DNA of 57,135 bases, taken from assembly GCA_025465095.1 (NCBI GenBank), contig JAODME010000026.1, forward strand, positions 1 to 57,135. Direction: 5' to 3'. This document shows, piece by piece, positions 11,240-19,975 of the stretch. How positions within the stretch are numbered: the stretch's first letter is position 1; each line of letters opens with the position of its first letter. The translations under genes were made by a program, and so were the position numbers. The notes below the pieces were generated by a model that had not been told where the DNA came from, did not search any database, and saw only the letters and a program-made list of their open reading frames with translations. The stretch is from Microbacteriaceae bacterium (lineage in GTDB: Bacteria > Actinomycetota > Actinomycetes > Actinomycetales > Microbacteriaceae).

Positions 11240-12607
11240 TCAGCCGATTCGAATCAACTTTTTGTTGACGAATTCGTCGACACCGAATCGGCCCAACTCG
11301 CGTCCCGAACCCGATCGCTTGACCCCGCCGAACGGCAACTCCGCGCCGTCCGCTAAGACGACGTTGACGAACACCATGCCCGCGTCGATGCCGTCGGCCA
11401 CCCGTAAGGCCTGCTCAGGATCAGTGGTGAAGACGTAGGAGCCGAGGCCGAACGGGGTGTCGTTCGCGAGAGCCACCGCTTCCTGCTCGGAAGCGGCCCG
11501 GTAGACCATCGCGACGGGGCCGAAGAACTCCTCGTGATGCGCATCGTTTCCCGGCTCCACTTCGGTCAGGACAGTCGCCGGGAAGAAGGTGCCGTTGCGC
11601 TCGCCACCGAGGATGCGCTTCGCGCCCTGCGCGACGGCTCGGTCGACCTGTTCCTGCAGGCGGTCGGCGGCGGAGGCGGACGACAGCGGACCGAGCACCG
11701 CGTCCGGAGCGGTGGGGTCGCCCGGGACGACCGCCCCGAGTGCCTTTGTGAACTTCTCCAGGAAAGGCTCGTAGAGCTCGGCGATCACGATGAAGCGCTT
11801 TGCTGCGTTGCAGGACTGCCCGTTGTTGTCGAGGCGGGCGTCGACCGCCGCCTGCACCGTAGCGTCGAGGTCGTCGGTCGAGAGCAGCACGAAGGGGTCG
11901 GACCCGCCCAGTTCGAGCACGACCTTCTTGAGGTGTCGTCCGGCTACTTCCGCGACGGCGGCGCCGGCCCGCTCCGAGCCGGTGAGTGAGACGCCCTGCA
12001 CGCGCGGATCGGCGATCACCGTCGCGATCTGCTCATTGGTGGCATAGATGTTGACGTAGGCGCCTGTGGGGAATCCGGCGTCACGGAAGATCTGCTCGAT
12101 AGCCGCGGCCGATTCCGGGCACTGCCCCGCATGCTTGAGAAGGATCGTGTTGCCGATCACGAGGTTAGGGCCGGCGAAACGGGCGACCTGGTAGTACGGG
12201 AAGTTCCACGGCATTATTCCGAGAAGTACGCCGAGCGAGCTGCGGCGGATGAGCGCGGAGCCTTCCCCGCCGAGCAGCTCAATGGGCTCGTCCTTCATGA
12301 GTTGAACCGAGTTGTCGGCGTAATACGCGTAGATGTCGCCGCTGAAATCCACTTCGCCGAGCGCCTGGTCGCGAGTCTTTCCCATTTCGCGGACGATGAT
12401 GTCCGCCAGCTGGTCACGTCGTTCGACATGCAACTCGCCGACCCTGCGGATCAGCGCCGCCCGCTCCTCGACGCTCGTGGATCGCGACCAGTGGCGGTGC
12501 GCGTCATCCGCGGAGGCGGCTGCCCTGTCGAGTTCGATATCGGTGATGGTCGGGTAGGTCTCGACCGTCTCTCCGGTCGCCGGGTTCACGACTGCATATT
12601 GACTCAT
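11240..12607 (-). CDS. gabD: NAD(P)-dependent aldehyde dehydrogenase, succinate-semialdehyde dehydrogenase type
   Basis: A 455-residue aldehyde dehydrogenase of the short SSADH-like group, probably oxidising succinate semialdehyde to succinate. Visible motifs are the cofactor segment MPWNFPYYQVAR, the catalytic glutamate motif LELGGSDPF, the nucleophilic cysteine in NNGQSCNAAKR, and the C-terminal ELPFGGVKRSG. The ATG at 12607 is preceded by GAGAGGGAGAGG and begins MSQYAVVNP, typical of the family; the frame is open further upstream to 12724 but lacks family similarity there. No GABA aminotransferase gene is adjacent, so the exact substrate is inferred only from sequence type. Confidence 0.88.
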   Translation of the reverse strand: MSQYAVVNPATGETVETYPTITDIELDRAAASADDAHRHWSRSTSVEERAALIRRVGELHVERRDQLADIIVREMGKTRDQALGEVDFSGDIYAYYADNSVQLMKDEPIELLGGEGSALIRRSSLGVLLGIMPWNFPYYQVARFAGPNLVIGNTILLKHAGQCPESAAAIEQIFRDAGFPTGAYVNIYATNEQIATVIADPRVQGVSLTGSERAGAAVAEVAGRHLKKVVLELGGSDPFVLLSTDDLDATVQAAVDARLDNNGQSCNAAKRFIVIAELYEPFLEKFTKALGAVVPGDPTAPDAVLGPLSSASAADRLQEQVDRAVAQGAKRILGGERNGTFFPATVLTEVEPGNDAHHEEFFGPVAMVYRAASEQEAVALANDTPFGLGSYVFTTDPEQALRVADGIDAGMVFVNVVLADGAELPFGGVKRSGSGRELGRFGVDEFVNKKLIRIG

Positions 12608-12762
12608 GGGCCTCTCCCTCTCAGGTGCGCGCGCCAGGGGAACCGGCACCGATGCACCTTCCAAAGATATAGCAGCAGGTGCTTGTGCAGACGGCTTCCG
12701 GTACGTCATCGGAGCGGTTTGCACCAGGCGACATGACGAGAAGGTCTCGATGCGCCCGTCCG

Positions 12763-13497
12763 TCAGCCCTGTGCTCCTGGCGCGTTCCGGCGCACCGCCC
12801 AGCGAGCGTAGAGTCCGCTCGCGTCGTCGACGAGCAACTGGCTGAGTTCGAGCCTCCGCTCGCTCTTCGTGTCGAATACCGGAAGGCGGGCGCTCGTCAG
12901 GAGCGGGCCGGTCGACAGGCAGATCTCGTCGACGAGCTCAGCGTCGAGGAGCTGACCGGCGAGGTTCGGACCTCCCTCGCACACGATGCGGTGGAGTCCG
13001 CGGTCTCGGAGCGCGTCCACCGCCTGAGCTACGGGTACGGCGCCCACGGCATCCGGCACGACGACTATGTCCGCAGGAATGCCACCGAGCGAGGAGACAG
13101 CCCTCTCGGCCGCCGATCCGGGGCAGATCACTATCACCCGTCCCTGCCCGACGTCCGTTCGCACCCGGTGCCCGGTGAGGTTGCCGGTGCCGGTGAGAAT
13201 TGCGAGCGGCGCCGTCCGCGGCAGCTGGTACCCCTCCACCCGAACGCTCGCCGCGCCGACGAGAACGACATCGGCGAGGTTCCGGATCACGCCGAGCAGC
13301 GTGCGGTCGGCACTATTGGTGAGGGATTCGGATGTCCCGTCCGCTCCGACCGCGCTGCCGTCGACGCTCGCGATGAGGTTCAGTCGCAACCAATTCGAGT
13401 CCTCGACCCGGTACATCGTCGAGAGCCGCGCTCGGGCATCCGATTGCTCCAGATCGATCCCTTCCGCCGCGCCGGGAAAGATGCGGGTGAGAATCAT
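12763..13497 (-). CDS. Pyrimidine reductase family protein (RibD C-terminal domain)
   Basis: A 244-residue stand-alone RibD-C/dihydrofolate-reductase-fold protein. Characteristic segments are LRLNLIASVDG at the nucleotide-binding strand, DVVLVGAASVRVEGY, and the CEGGPNLAGQLL loop. RibD-C proteins reduce a ribosylamino-pyrimidine in riboflavin synthesis, but free-standing versions in actinobacteria are not shown to do so, and no rib genes are nearby. Its start overlaps the sufE stop by 4 bp (13494-13497), so it is translationally coupled to sufE. A 155-bp gap with no gene separates it from the aldehyde dehydrogenase start. Confidence 0.85.
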   Translation of the reverse strand: MILTRIFPGAAEGIDLEQSDARARLSTMYRVEDSNWLRLNLIASVDGSAVGADGTSESLTNSADRTLLGVIRNLADVVLVGAASVRVEGYQLPRTAPLAILTGTGNLTGHRVRTDVGQGRVIVICPGSAAERAVSSLGGIPADIVVVPDAVGAVPVAQAVDALRDRGLHRIVCEGGPNLAGQLLDAELVDEICLSTGPLLTSARLPVFDTKSERRLELSQLLVDDASGLYARWAVRRNAPGAQG

Positions 13498-13928
13498 GCG
13501 GCTTGTCTCGCGCGAACCTGCCGTTTGGTGCGTCCGAGCAGTGCGTTCATGCCACGCATACGCAGCGGGCTGACCGCTTCACTCAGCCCGATCGTCTGCG
13601 GAAAATCGTCGGGCACGTCGAGAACCTGCTGCGACGTGAGGCCCGCGAGCCCCTGCACGAGGATCGAAGCGAATCCGCGCGTGGTCGGCGCCTCCTTCGG
13701 CGCGGTCGCGTGCAGGTGCACGACCGTGTCTTCGCCGACCTCGACGAAGATGTACACCGGCGCCTGGCACTCCTCGACTCGCTCGAGCAGGTCGGGATGA
13801 TCGCGAAACCGCTCGGGAAGTTCGGGAAGCTCGTTCGCGAACTCGAGAAGCAGCACCAACCGGTCGGACTGCTCTAGGTCGAGAAAGTCGTCGCGGATCT
13901 GCGCGAGCGAATCCGGGAGATGGGTCAT
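13494..13928 (-). CDS. sufE: SufE-family sulfur acceptor
   Basis: A 144-residue SufE-type protein that accepts persulfide sulfur from a cysteine desulfurase and passes it on for Fe-S cluster assembly. The single acceptor cysteine is C54 in the motif ECQAPVY. The length matches the family. It lies between the two-domain sulfurtransferase and a RibD-C reductase, overlapping the latter by 4 bp. A second desulfurase partner, SufU, is encoded at 55921 next to sufS, so this SufE either serves another desulfurase elsewhere in the genome or takes sulfur from the neighbouring sulfurtransferase. Confidence 0.9.
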   Translation of the reverse strand: MTHLPDSLAQIRDDFLDLEQSDRLVLLLEFANELPELPERFRDHPDLLERVEECQAPVYIFVEVGEDTVVHLHATAPKEAPTTRGFASILVQGLAGLTSQQVLDVPDDFPQTIGLSEAVSPLRMRGMNALLGRTKRQVRARQAA

Positions 13929-13958
13929 AAAGTCGATTATCCTCGTCGACAGCCGCGA

Positions 13959-14858
13959 CTACTTCGCGGGAATTCCGCCGGGTTCGGTGCCCTTGGCGAT
14001 CGGGACCCGCACGGCGCTGCCCCACTCCGTCCAGGAGCCGTCGTAGTTGCGCACGTTCTCGAAGCCGAGGAGGTGGGTGAGAACGAACCACGAGTGCGCC
14101 GACCGCTCGCCGATTCGACAGTAGGCGATGATGTCGTCTCCGTCCGCGAGTCCCGCCTCTCCTCGGTAGAGGGCGTCAAGCTCCGGCCGCGGCCGGAAGG
14201 TGCCGTCCTGTGCCGCAGCTTTCCCCCACGGCACGTTCTGTGCAGTGGGAATGTGGCCGGCGCGAAGCGCGCCCTCCTCGGGGTATGCCGGCGCGGTGGT
14301 TCGTTCGCCACTGAACTCCTCGGGCGAGCGGACGTCGATGAGGGGCTTTCCGAAGTGTTCGAGGACGTCCTCCTTGTAGGCGCGGATGACGGAATCATCT
14401 CGTTCAACGACGGGGTAGTCGACTTGATCAGGAGTCGCCGACAGGGTCGTGTAGTCACGGCCCTCCGACTCCCACTTCGCACGTCCTCCGTCGAGCAGCC
14501 GCACGTCGGGGTGCCCGAACAGCGTGAACACCCAGAGCGCGTAGGCCGCCCACCAGTTGCTCTTGTCGCCGTAGATGACGACGGTCGTATCGCGGCTTAT
14601 TCCGCGCGAGCCGAGCAGGCGCGAGAACTGCTCACCGTCGATGTAGTCCCGCTCAATCGGATCGTTCAGATCCACGTGCCAGTCGATCTTCACGGCGCCC
14701 GGGATGTGACCGGTCTCGTAGAGGAGTACGTCTTCATCGGACTCGACGACTACGAGGCCGGGGTCCCCGAGGTGCGCCTGCAGCCATTCGGTCGAAACGA
14801 GCCGTTCCGGATGCGCGAAGTTCTCGAACTGCGCGGATGAATCGACCGAGACGGCCAT
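13959..14858 (-). CDS. sseA: Thiosulfate sulfurtransferase (tandem rhodanese)
   Basis: A 299-residue protein with two rhodanese domains. The N-terminal inactive domain covers about residues 20-150 ([17 protein letters not shown], no active-site cysteine). The C-terminal domain carries the active-site loop [13 protein letters not shown] with C247; CRxGxR is the thiosulfate-type loop. It transfers sulfane sulfur to cyanide or thiol acceptors. The gene sits 30 bp upstream of sufE on the same strand, an arrangement also found in mycobacteria, suggesting the two proteins exchange persulfide sulfur. Its promoter faces that of zapE. Confidence 0.92.
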   Translation of the reverse strand: MAVSVDSSAQFENFAHPERLVSTEWLQAHLGDPGLVVVESDEDVLLYETGHIPGAVKIDWHVDLNDPIERDYIDGEQFSRLLGSRGISRDTTVVIYGDKSNWWAAYALWVFTLFGHPDVRLLDGGRAKWESEGRDYTTLSATPDQVDYPVVERDDSVIRAYKEDVLEHFGKPLIDVRSPEEFSGERTTAPAYPEEGALRAGHIPTAQNVPWGKAAAQDGTFRPRPELDALYRGEAGLADGDDIIAYCRIGERSAHSWFVLTHLLGFENVRNYDGSWTEWGSAVRVPIAKGTEPGGIPAK

Positions 14859-14897
14859 CGTTGCCTCCTGTTGTGTCTGCTATCCGACACCCAAGGT

Positions 14898-14911
14898 TAG
14901 GCTTTGTCCTA
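14898..14911. promoter_or_regulatory. Back-to-back -10 boxes for sulfurtransferase (-) and zapE (+)
   Basis: On the plus strand TAGGCT (14898-14903) lies 37 nt before the zapE ATG; on the minus strand TAGGAC (complement of 14906-14911) faces the sulfurtransferase. The two boxes nearly abut, so the divergent promoters must compete for polymerase. The surrounding AGGTTAGGCT also resembles half of a DtxR/IdeR box, but the other half is missing. Confidence 0.35.
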
Positions 14912-14940
14912 CCCGCTGAACGAATCGACGGGAGCAGATC

Positions 14941-16017
14941 ATGAAGCGGCCCTTCCGGACCGATGAACGCGAGGCCCCGAGAATGTCCGCTGAGCAGGTT
15001 CACACCGTAAGTCATCTGGTCGGCCGCACGGCGAAGATCAGCGGGGCACAGATCGTCGCCCATCTGGTGCCGCCGCGCCAGTTCACCGGCGCGACGCTCG
15101 ACACGTACCGTCCCGACCCCGACTATCCCTCACAAGTGGAGGCGGTCGAGGCGGTGCGCGCCTTCAGCGCCCACTGGAGCGCTCCCGCTCGCGGCGGGTT
15201 CTTTCGGCGACGCGCACCCGCGCAGCTTCCCGGGCTCTACCTGGACGGTGGGTTCGGTGTCGGCAAGACGCACCTCCTCGCGGCGGTGTGGCACGCCGCG
15301 CCCGGCCGCAAGTATTTCGGCACCTTCATCGAGTACACCGCGCTGGTCGGCGCGCTAGGTTACGCAGCGACGGTCAAGTTGTTGCGCGGGGCGTCGCTGC
15401 TGTGCATTGACGAGTTCGAGCTGGACGACCCGGGGGACACCCGACTGATGTCCCGGCTGCTGTCGGACCTCGTCGATTCCGGCACCCGCATCGCCGCGAC
15501 TTCCAACACGCCGCCTGGCGCTCTCGGTGAGGGCCGCTTTGCGGCCGCCGACTTCCTGCGCGAGATCGACGCGCTCGCCGCCCAGTTCGGCATCCACCGT
15601 ATCGACGGACTGGACTACCGTCGCCGAAGCTTCCAGGGCCACGCCACCACTCTCTCGACCGGTGAATTCGAAACAGCGGTCGGGATGATCGGGCACGCCG
15701 TGACGGTTGACCCGTTCGACAGTGTCATCAAACACCTGGGCACCATTCATCCGTCCCACTACGTCGCCCTCGTGGAAGGCCTCGACGCGGTCGGGATCCG
15801 CGACGTGCACGAACTCTCCAATCAGACGGATGCCCTGCGACTGGTCGCGTTCGTGGACCGCCTGTACGACGCCCAGGTGCGGGTCATCGCGACCGGGCTG
15901 CCCTTCGACCAGGTCTTCGCCCCCGACATGCTCGCTGGCGGCTACCGCAAAAAGTACCAGCGCGCGATGTCGCGCCTGATCGCACTCACCTCACCGCCCT
16001 CACCTGACGGGAAGTGA
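14941..16017 (+). CDS. zapE: ZapE/AFG1-type P-loop ATPase
   Basis: A 358-residue AAA-like ATPase of the AFG1/ZapE family; in E. coli ZapE acts on the division ring, and mitochondrial AFG1 helps degrade membrane proteins. Walker A is GGFGVGKT (103-110) and Walker B LLCIDEFEL (153-161), with a sensor segment AATSNTPP as in the family. The ATG at 14941 is preceded by GGGAG at good spacing; an in-frame ATG at 14983 is possible but lacks a Shine-Dalgarno. The last 18 bp overlap the end of the convergent nhaA gene. The role in this organism is inferred from family membership only. Confidence 0.88.
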   Translation: MKRPFRTDEREAPRMSAEQVHTVSHLVGRTAKISGAQIVAHLVPPRQFTGATLDTYRPDPDYPSQVEAVEAVRAFSAHWSAPARGGFFRRRAPAQLPGLYLDGGFGVGKTHLLAAVWHAAPGRKYFGTFIEYTALVGALGYAATVKLLRGASLLCIDEFELDDPGDTRLMSRLLSDLVDSGTRIAATSNTPPGALGEGRFAAADFLREIDALAAQFGIHRIDGLDYRRRSFQGHATTLSTGEFETAVGMIGHAVTVDPFDSVIKHLGTIHPSHYVALVEGLDAVGIRDVHELSNQTDALRLVAFVDRLYDAQVRVIATGLPFDQVFAPDMLAGGYRKKYQRAMSRLIALTSPPSPDGK

Positions 16018-17154
16018 ACCGGCGCGAGCGTAGTGGCGGGACCGGAGAATCGTGACGATGATGCCGACGAACGCGGCGATGACACTTCCGAGCAACACCG
16101 CCAGTGTGCCCTCGACGGCGATCTCCTGGTCGCCGGCATAGGCGAGTCCGTTCATCAGGAGCGAGACGGTGAACCCGATGCCGCCGAGGCTCGCGACGAC
16201 GAGCACGTCGCCGAGCGGCACTCGATCCTGTCTCGGCGACAACGCGTCCGCGATCAACGCTCCGCCGCTGATCCCGATCAGCTTGCCGACCGGAAGCGCC
16301 ACGACGATCGCCCAGAACACCGGGCTCAGTTGTGAGAGAGGAACGTTCGGGAACACGACGAGTGCGGCGACGAACGCGAAGACGGGCAGGATGAAGCCAT
16401 TGGACCAGGGTTCGAAAGCGTGCCGGGCGGCGGCGCCGACCTTATTTGCCATGATGAGGCCGAGTGCGACGCCCGCGATGGTCGCATGGATGCCGGACAG
16501 GTACACCAGTACCCAGGCCGTGCAGCCGAGCAGGACGAGCAGGAGGATCATCCGCTTGCCTGCCCGTCCGGGCCGGTCGCGGCCGAGCCAGCCGAACGCA
16601 AGGATGACGGGCACCGCGAGCAGGAGGGGCAGCGGCTCGAGGTCGTCCGTGAAGAAGAAGGCGATCAGCAGGATCGCGATCAGATCGTCGATGACCGCGA
16701 GGGCGAGCAGGAGGGCGCGGATCCTGGTGGGCAGCCCTCGCCCGACGAGCGCGAGCACCCCCAGCGCGAAGGCGATGTCGGTCGCGGTCGGGATCGGCCA
16801 ACCGTCCGTCATGCCCGGCTCGCGAACGATCAGCAGGAAGACGACCGCGGGAACGATGACACCGCCCACTGCCGCGACGCTCGGCACGAGCGCCTTGCGG
16901 GCACTGTCCAACTCGCCATGAGTGAGTTCGTGGCGCAGTTCTATCGCGGCCAGGAAGAAGAACACCGCGAGGAGGCCGTCGGTCACCCAATGCCCGACGC
17001 TGAGGTCGAGGCCGAGGAGAGGTATCGACAGGTGCGCATCGCGGGTCGCGGCGAGTGCCGGCCCCACCGCACTGTTCGCGAGCACAAGACCGAGGATCGC
17101 CGCGCTCAGAAGCAGGAAGGACGAGTAACGCTCGGACCGGACAATTCGTTTCAC
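16000..17154 (-). CDS. nhaA: Na+/H+ antiporter NhaA
   Basis: A 384-residue inner-membrane antiporter exchanging cytoplasmic Na+ for external protons, close to the 388-residue E. coli length. About 11-12 hydrophobic segments can be traced. The paired ion-binding aspartates are D156-D157 in LAVIDDLIAI, and the upstream TATDIAFALG motif carries the third conserved aspartate (D126). The C-terminus overlaps the zapE 3' end by 18 bp. It is divergent from the ammonium transporter, with a 296-bp region between their starts that holds a GlnR-like operator nearer to amt. Confidence 0.94.
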   Translation of the reverse strand: MKRIVRSERYSSFLLLSAAILGLVLANSAVGPALAATRDAHLSIPLLGLDLSVGHWVTDGLLAVFFFLAAIELRHELTHGELDSARKALVPSVAAVGGVIVPAVVFLLIVREPGMTDGWPIPTATDIAFALGVLALVGRGLPTRIRALLLALAVIDDLIAILLIAFFFTDDLEPLPLLLAVPVILAFGWLGRDRPGRAGKRMILLLVLLGCTAWVLVYLSGIHATIAGVALGLIMANKVGAAARHAFEPWSNGFILPVFAFVAALVVFPNVPLSQLSPVFWAIVVALPVGKLIGISGGALIADALSPRQDRVPLGDVLVVASLGGIGFTVSLLMNGLAYAGDQEIAVEGTLAVLLGSVIAAFVGIIVTILRSRHYARAGSLPVR

Positions 17155-17318
17155 GTCGCCGCGCCCCGTTCAGTTCGAACGACACCGCGGATGGGCGTCG
17201 AGATAGACCACGGCGCACTGCACCGGCCGACCAGACTTCCCGGCACTCCGCTTTCAGCCTAGGCCCCGACGGGGCTTCACCTGCCTCGAAACACGATGTT
17301 TACCCGACCGGAGCGCCC

Positions 17319-17356
17319 GTAACATACGCGAAACATCCCGAGGGGACGACCGAAAC
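17319..17356 (+). promoter_or_regulatory. GlnR-type operator upstream of amt
   Basis: GTAAC at 17319-17323, six bases, GAAAC at 17330-17334, then GAAAC again at 17352-17356, i.e. exactly 22 bp (two 11-bp steps) later; the expected GTnAC at 17341 is degenerate (AGGGG). A further GAAAC at 17385-17389 keeps the same 11-bp phase. This matches the actinobacterial GlnR consensus GTnAC-n6-GAAAC repeated with 22-bp period. It ends 94 nt before the amt ATG and predicts induction of amt under nitrogen limitation. The remainder of 17155-17450 shows no gene. Confidence 0.7.
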
Positions 17357-17450
17357 CTGTGCGCTGGAAGCTGTGCAGGTACCCGAAACCGACCGTCAGT
17401 GCATTCAAGCAAGCCGCCCGGTCGATCTTCACCACAACGAGAGGTTCACG

Positions 17451-18719
17451 ATGGATCAAGGCAATACCGCCTTCCTGCTGATCTGCGCAGCGCTCGTGCT
17501 GCTCATGACGCCGGGCCTGGCATTCTTCTATGGCGGCCTCGTCAAGGCCAAGAGTGTGATCAGCATGATGATGATGAGCTTCGGGGCGCTCGGACTCATC
17601 GGGGTCCTCTGGGTTCTCTACGGTTATGCGATCACGTTCTCGAACGGTGGCGTGGGCAACTTCGTCGGAATAGACGGAATCCTCGGCATCGATATGGGCG
17701 AAATCGGGCTCGCCGGTGTCTACGCCGAGGCGAGCGACCCTCAGGGAGGATTTCCGCTGATCGCCTTTGCCGCTTTCCAGGCGACGTTCGCGATCCTCAC
17801 CGTCGCCCTGATCTCCGGCGCCATCGCCGACCGCGCCAAGTTCGGTGCCTGGATGGTCTTCGCCGGCGTCTGGGCGACCGTCGTCTACTTTCCGGTCGCG
17901 AGCTGGGTGTTCAACTTCACTCTCGGGGATGACGGCACCGTCGTCGACGGCGGCTGGATCGCCTACTCGGTCGGTGCGATCGACTTCGCCGGAGGTACCG
18001 CCGTGCACATCAACGCGGGCGCGGCCGCTCTTGCTCTCGCCCTGGTGCTCGGGAAGCGGGTCGGCTTCGCGAAGGGCGCCCACGTGCCCCACAACCCTCC
18101 GTTCGTGCTCCTCGGTGCTGGGCTGCTCTGGTTCGGCTGGTTCGGGTTCAACGCCGGCTCCGAACTCGCCGCCGACGGACTGGCGTCGATCGCCTTCCTC
18201 AACACCATCGCGGCTCCGGCGGCGGCGATCCTCGGTTGGCTCGTCGTGGAGAAGGTGCGCGATGGCAAGCCGACCTCGGTGGGCGCTGCATCCGGCGCCG
18301 TCGCAGGGCTAGTGGCGATCACTCCGGCTTGCGCGTCGTTGACGCCCGGCTGGGCGATCCTTCTCGGGCTCATCGCCGGAGTCGTCTGCGCTCTCGCGAT
18401 CGACCTCAAGTTCAAGCTCGGATTCGATGATTCGCTCGACGTGGTTGGTATCCACCTCGTCGGTGGTCTCATCGGAACGCTCTACATCGGGTTCTTCGCA
18501 ACCGACGTCGGGCTGTTCACCGGAGGGGACGCGAGCCAGCTCGGCAAGCAGGCGATCGCCGCGTTCTCCGTGCTGATCTACTCGTTCGTGCTGTCCTACG
18601 CCATCGGCTGGGTCATCCAGAAGACCATGGGCTTCCGGGTGAAGAACGAAGACGAGATCGCGGGCATCGACACTGTCGTGCACGGCGAAGAAGGCTATGT
18701 GTTGACCGGCGCCCGGTAG
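17451..18719 (+). CDS. amtB: Ammonium transporter (Amt family)
   Basis: A 422-residue trimeric ammonium channel. Eleven hydrophobic segments are visible. The pore motifs are intact: the twin histidines H186 (GGTAVHINAGAA) and H335 (VVGIHLVGG), and the conserved aspartate D178 (AIDFAGG). The ATG at 17451 follows a weak GAGAGG ribosome-binding site and begins MDQGNTAF; the frame runs open upstream to 17055 but that stretch is not protein-like and overlaps the promoter. A GlnR-type operator lies upstream. Unlike many actinobacterial loci, no glnK (PII) gene follows; instead a degenerate Amt paralogue does. Confidence 0.96.
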   Translation: MDQGNTAFLLICAALVLLMTPGLAFFYGGLVKAKSVISMMMMSFGALGLIGVLWVLYGYAITFSNGGVGNFVGIDGILGIDMGEIGLAGVYAEASDPQGGFPLIAFAAFQATFAILTVALISGAIADRAKFGAWMVFAGVWATVVYFPVASWVFNFTLGDDGTVVDGGWIAYSVGAIDFAGGTAVHINAGAAALALALVLGKRVGFAKGAHVPHNPPFVLLGAGLLWFGWFGFNAGSELAADGLASIAFLNTIAAPAAAILGWLVVEKVRDGKPTSVGAASGAVAGLVAITPACASLTPGWAILLGLIAGVVCALAIDLKFKLGFDDSLDVVGIHLVGGLIGTLYIGFFATDVGLFTGGDASQLGKQAIAAFSVLIYSFVLSYAIGWVIQKTMGFRVKNEDEIAGIDTVVHGEEGYVLTGAR

Positions 18720-18746
18720 ACCGCAAGACTCGAAGTCAGTTCGATC

Positions 18747-18775
18747 GGGGTGTCGCCCATCAGGGGTGACACCCC
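18747..18775 (+). terminator. Hairpin between amt and its paralogue
   Basis: Perfect 8-bp stem GGGGTGTC (18747-18754) and GACACCCC (18768-18775) with a 13-nt loop, 27 nt after the amt stop. Only a short T-poor tail follows, so it may attenuate rather than fully end transcription before the paralogue. Confidence 0.55.
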
Positions 18776-18839
18776 GTTCTAACGTTCCAGCAGCAAACAG
18801 ATCGTGGCCGTCACCCCTACGCTGGTGACCGGAGGTGCC

Positions 18840-19916
18840 GTGATCATCGACATTTCGCCGCTCACGTTCGTCGCGACGATCGCAATCGCATTGCTCGGTC
18901 CAGCGCTCACCTTGATGTTCGACGTTTGGTGGGGACGCACGGGCGGAGCGTCGCTGCGCGCCGCTTTCGCGGTCTTCTCCGCGGGCTCAGCGAGCTCGCT
19001 CGTCGCCCTGGCACTGTTGCGCCCGGATCTGAACCCTCTGCTTCCGCTCCCGCTCGCCGCGCTCGCCGGACTTGCTTCGATCATCGCGGCCGCTCCCGTC
19101 AGGCTGCTGGGTTTCGGCGCCGCCGCCGCAGTCGCGTTCGCCTGGCTCTGGTCGCTCATCGTGTTCACCCCGGTAGCGATCGCCCTGTTCGGGGCGGAGG
19201 GCATCCTCGGATCGGCTCTCGGCACGCTCGACCTCGCCGGCGCGCTTCCCGTGCTGGTCGCGGCGGGAGCGGCGGGGCTCGCGGTGCTTCTCATCAGCCC
19301 CGGACGACCTTCCGCGCGCGCCCCGGCTCGCCCGCTCGTGCTGTCCGCGGCATTCGCCGCGGTCTGGATGTTGTGGATCCTCTGGCTCGTGGGACTCGAG
19401 TTGGCGCTCGACGACGTCACCGGGCGGATCATCCTCAACGCGGTGGTCGCTCCTCTCGCGTCGGCGATCACCTGGCTGATGGTGCAGCGGATCCGGAACG
19501 CGCAGACGACGGTGGCTGCGGCGGTCGGCGGGCTGCTCTGCGGACTGGTGGCGATCACCCCCGGGTGCGGCTATCTCGACCCGTTCGGTGCCGCAATGAC
19601 GGGATCGATCGCCGGGGCGGTGTGCGCGGTTGCGGTGTACGCCCTCCTGGGGCACGCCCGACACCCGGCGTGGCTGCTCGTCACTGTGCTCATCGTGGCG
19701 GCAAGCATCGGTGTCGGTCTGCTCGGAGCGTTTTCGACTCGCTCCGGCCTCGTCTTCACCGGTCAGCCCGAGGTGCTCCTGAGCCAGTTCGCCAGCGCCG
19801 CCGTCGTCACCGGCTATGCCCTCGTTGTCTCGGCACCGTTGTGGCTGCTCGTGCGCGGTTCGCTCAGCCGCCGAGCAGTGCCTGTCGTCCCAGGATCCGA
19901 GCCCTCCGCGCATTGA
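18840..19916 (+). CDS. Degenerate Amt-like membrane protein lacking the twin pore histidines
   Basis: A 358-residue polytopic protein with about 10 hydrophobic segments. It aligns with the adjacent ammonium transporter through its C-terminal two thirds: LDLAGALPVLVAAGAAGLA matches IDFAGGTAVHINAGAAALA, and CGLVAITPGCGYLDP matches AGLVAITPACASLTP. In this alignment the aspartate is kept (D131) but the two pore histidines of Amt are leucines (L139 and about L284). The N-terminal third has diverged beyond recognition. The frame opens at a GTG at 18804, but the GTG at 18840 has a perfect GGAGG 5 nt upstream and is preferred. Function unknown; it is unlikely to conduct ammonium as Amt does and could be a sensor or a partner of AmtB. 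High GC and intact frame argue against a pseudogene. Confidence 0.72.
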   Translation: MIIDISPLTFVATIAIALLGPALTLMFDVWWGRTGGASLRAAFAVFSAGSASSLVALALLRPDLNPLLPLPLAALAGLASIIAAAPVRLLGFGAAAAVAFAWLWSLIVFTPVAIALFGAEGILGSALGTLDLAGALPVLVAAGAAGLAVLLISPGRPSARAPARPLVLSAAFAAVWMLWILWLVGLELALDDVTGRIILNAVVAPLASAITWLMVQRIRNAQTTVAAAVGGLLCGLVAITPGCGYLDPFGAAMTGSIAGAVCAVAVYALLGHARHPAWLLVTVLIVAASIGVGLLGAFSTRSGLVFTGQPEVLLSQFASAAVVTGYALVVSAPLWLLVRGSLSRRAVPVVPGSEPSAH

Positions 19917-19975
19917 CTCCGGCGCTCCGCGCGGCTGAACTAGAGGCACATCCCCAGGACAGGAGAGCCGACGAC

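Noticed and set aside
14894-14912. Possible DtxR/IdeR iron box (AGGTTAGGCT) between the sulfurtransferase and zapE genes
   Set aside because: Only the left half of the 19-bp dyad matches; the right half is unrelated, and the sequence is better explained as two back-to-back -10 boxes.
18840-19916. Amt paralogue as a pseudogene
   Set aside because: The frame is uninterrupted, codon use matches its neighbours and it has a strong Shine-Dalgarno, so it is treated as a divergent functional gene.
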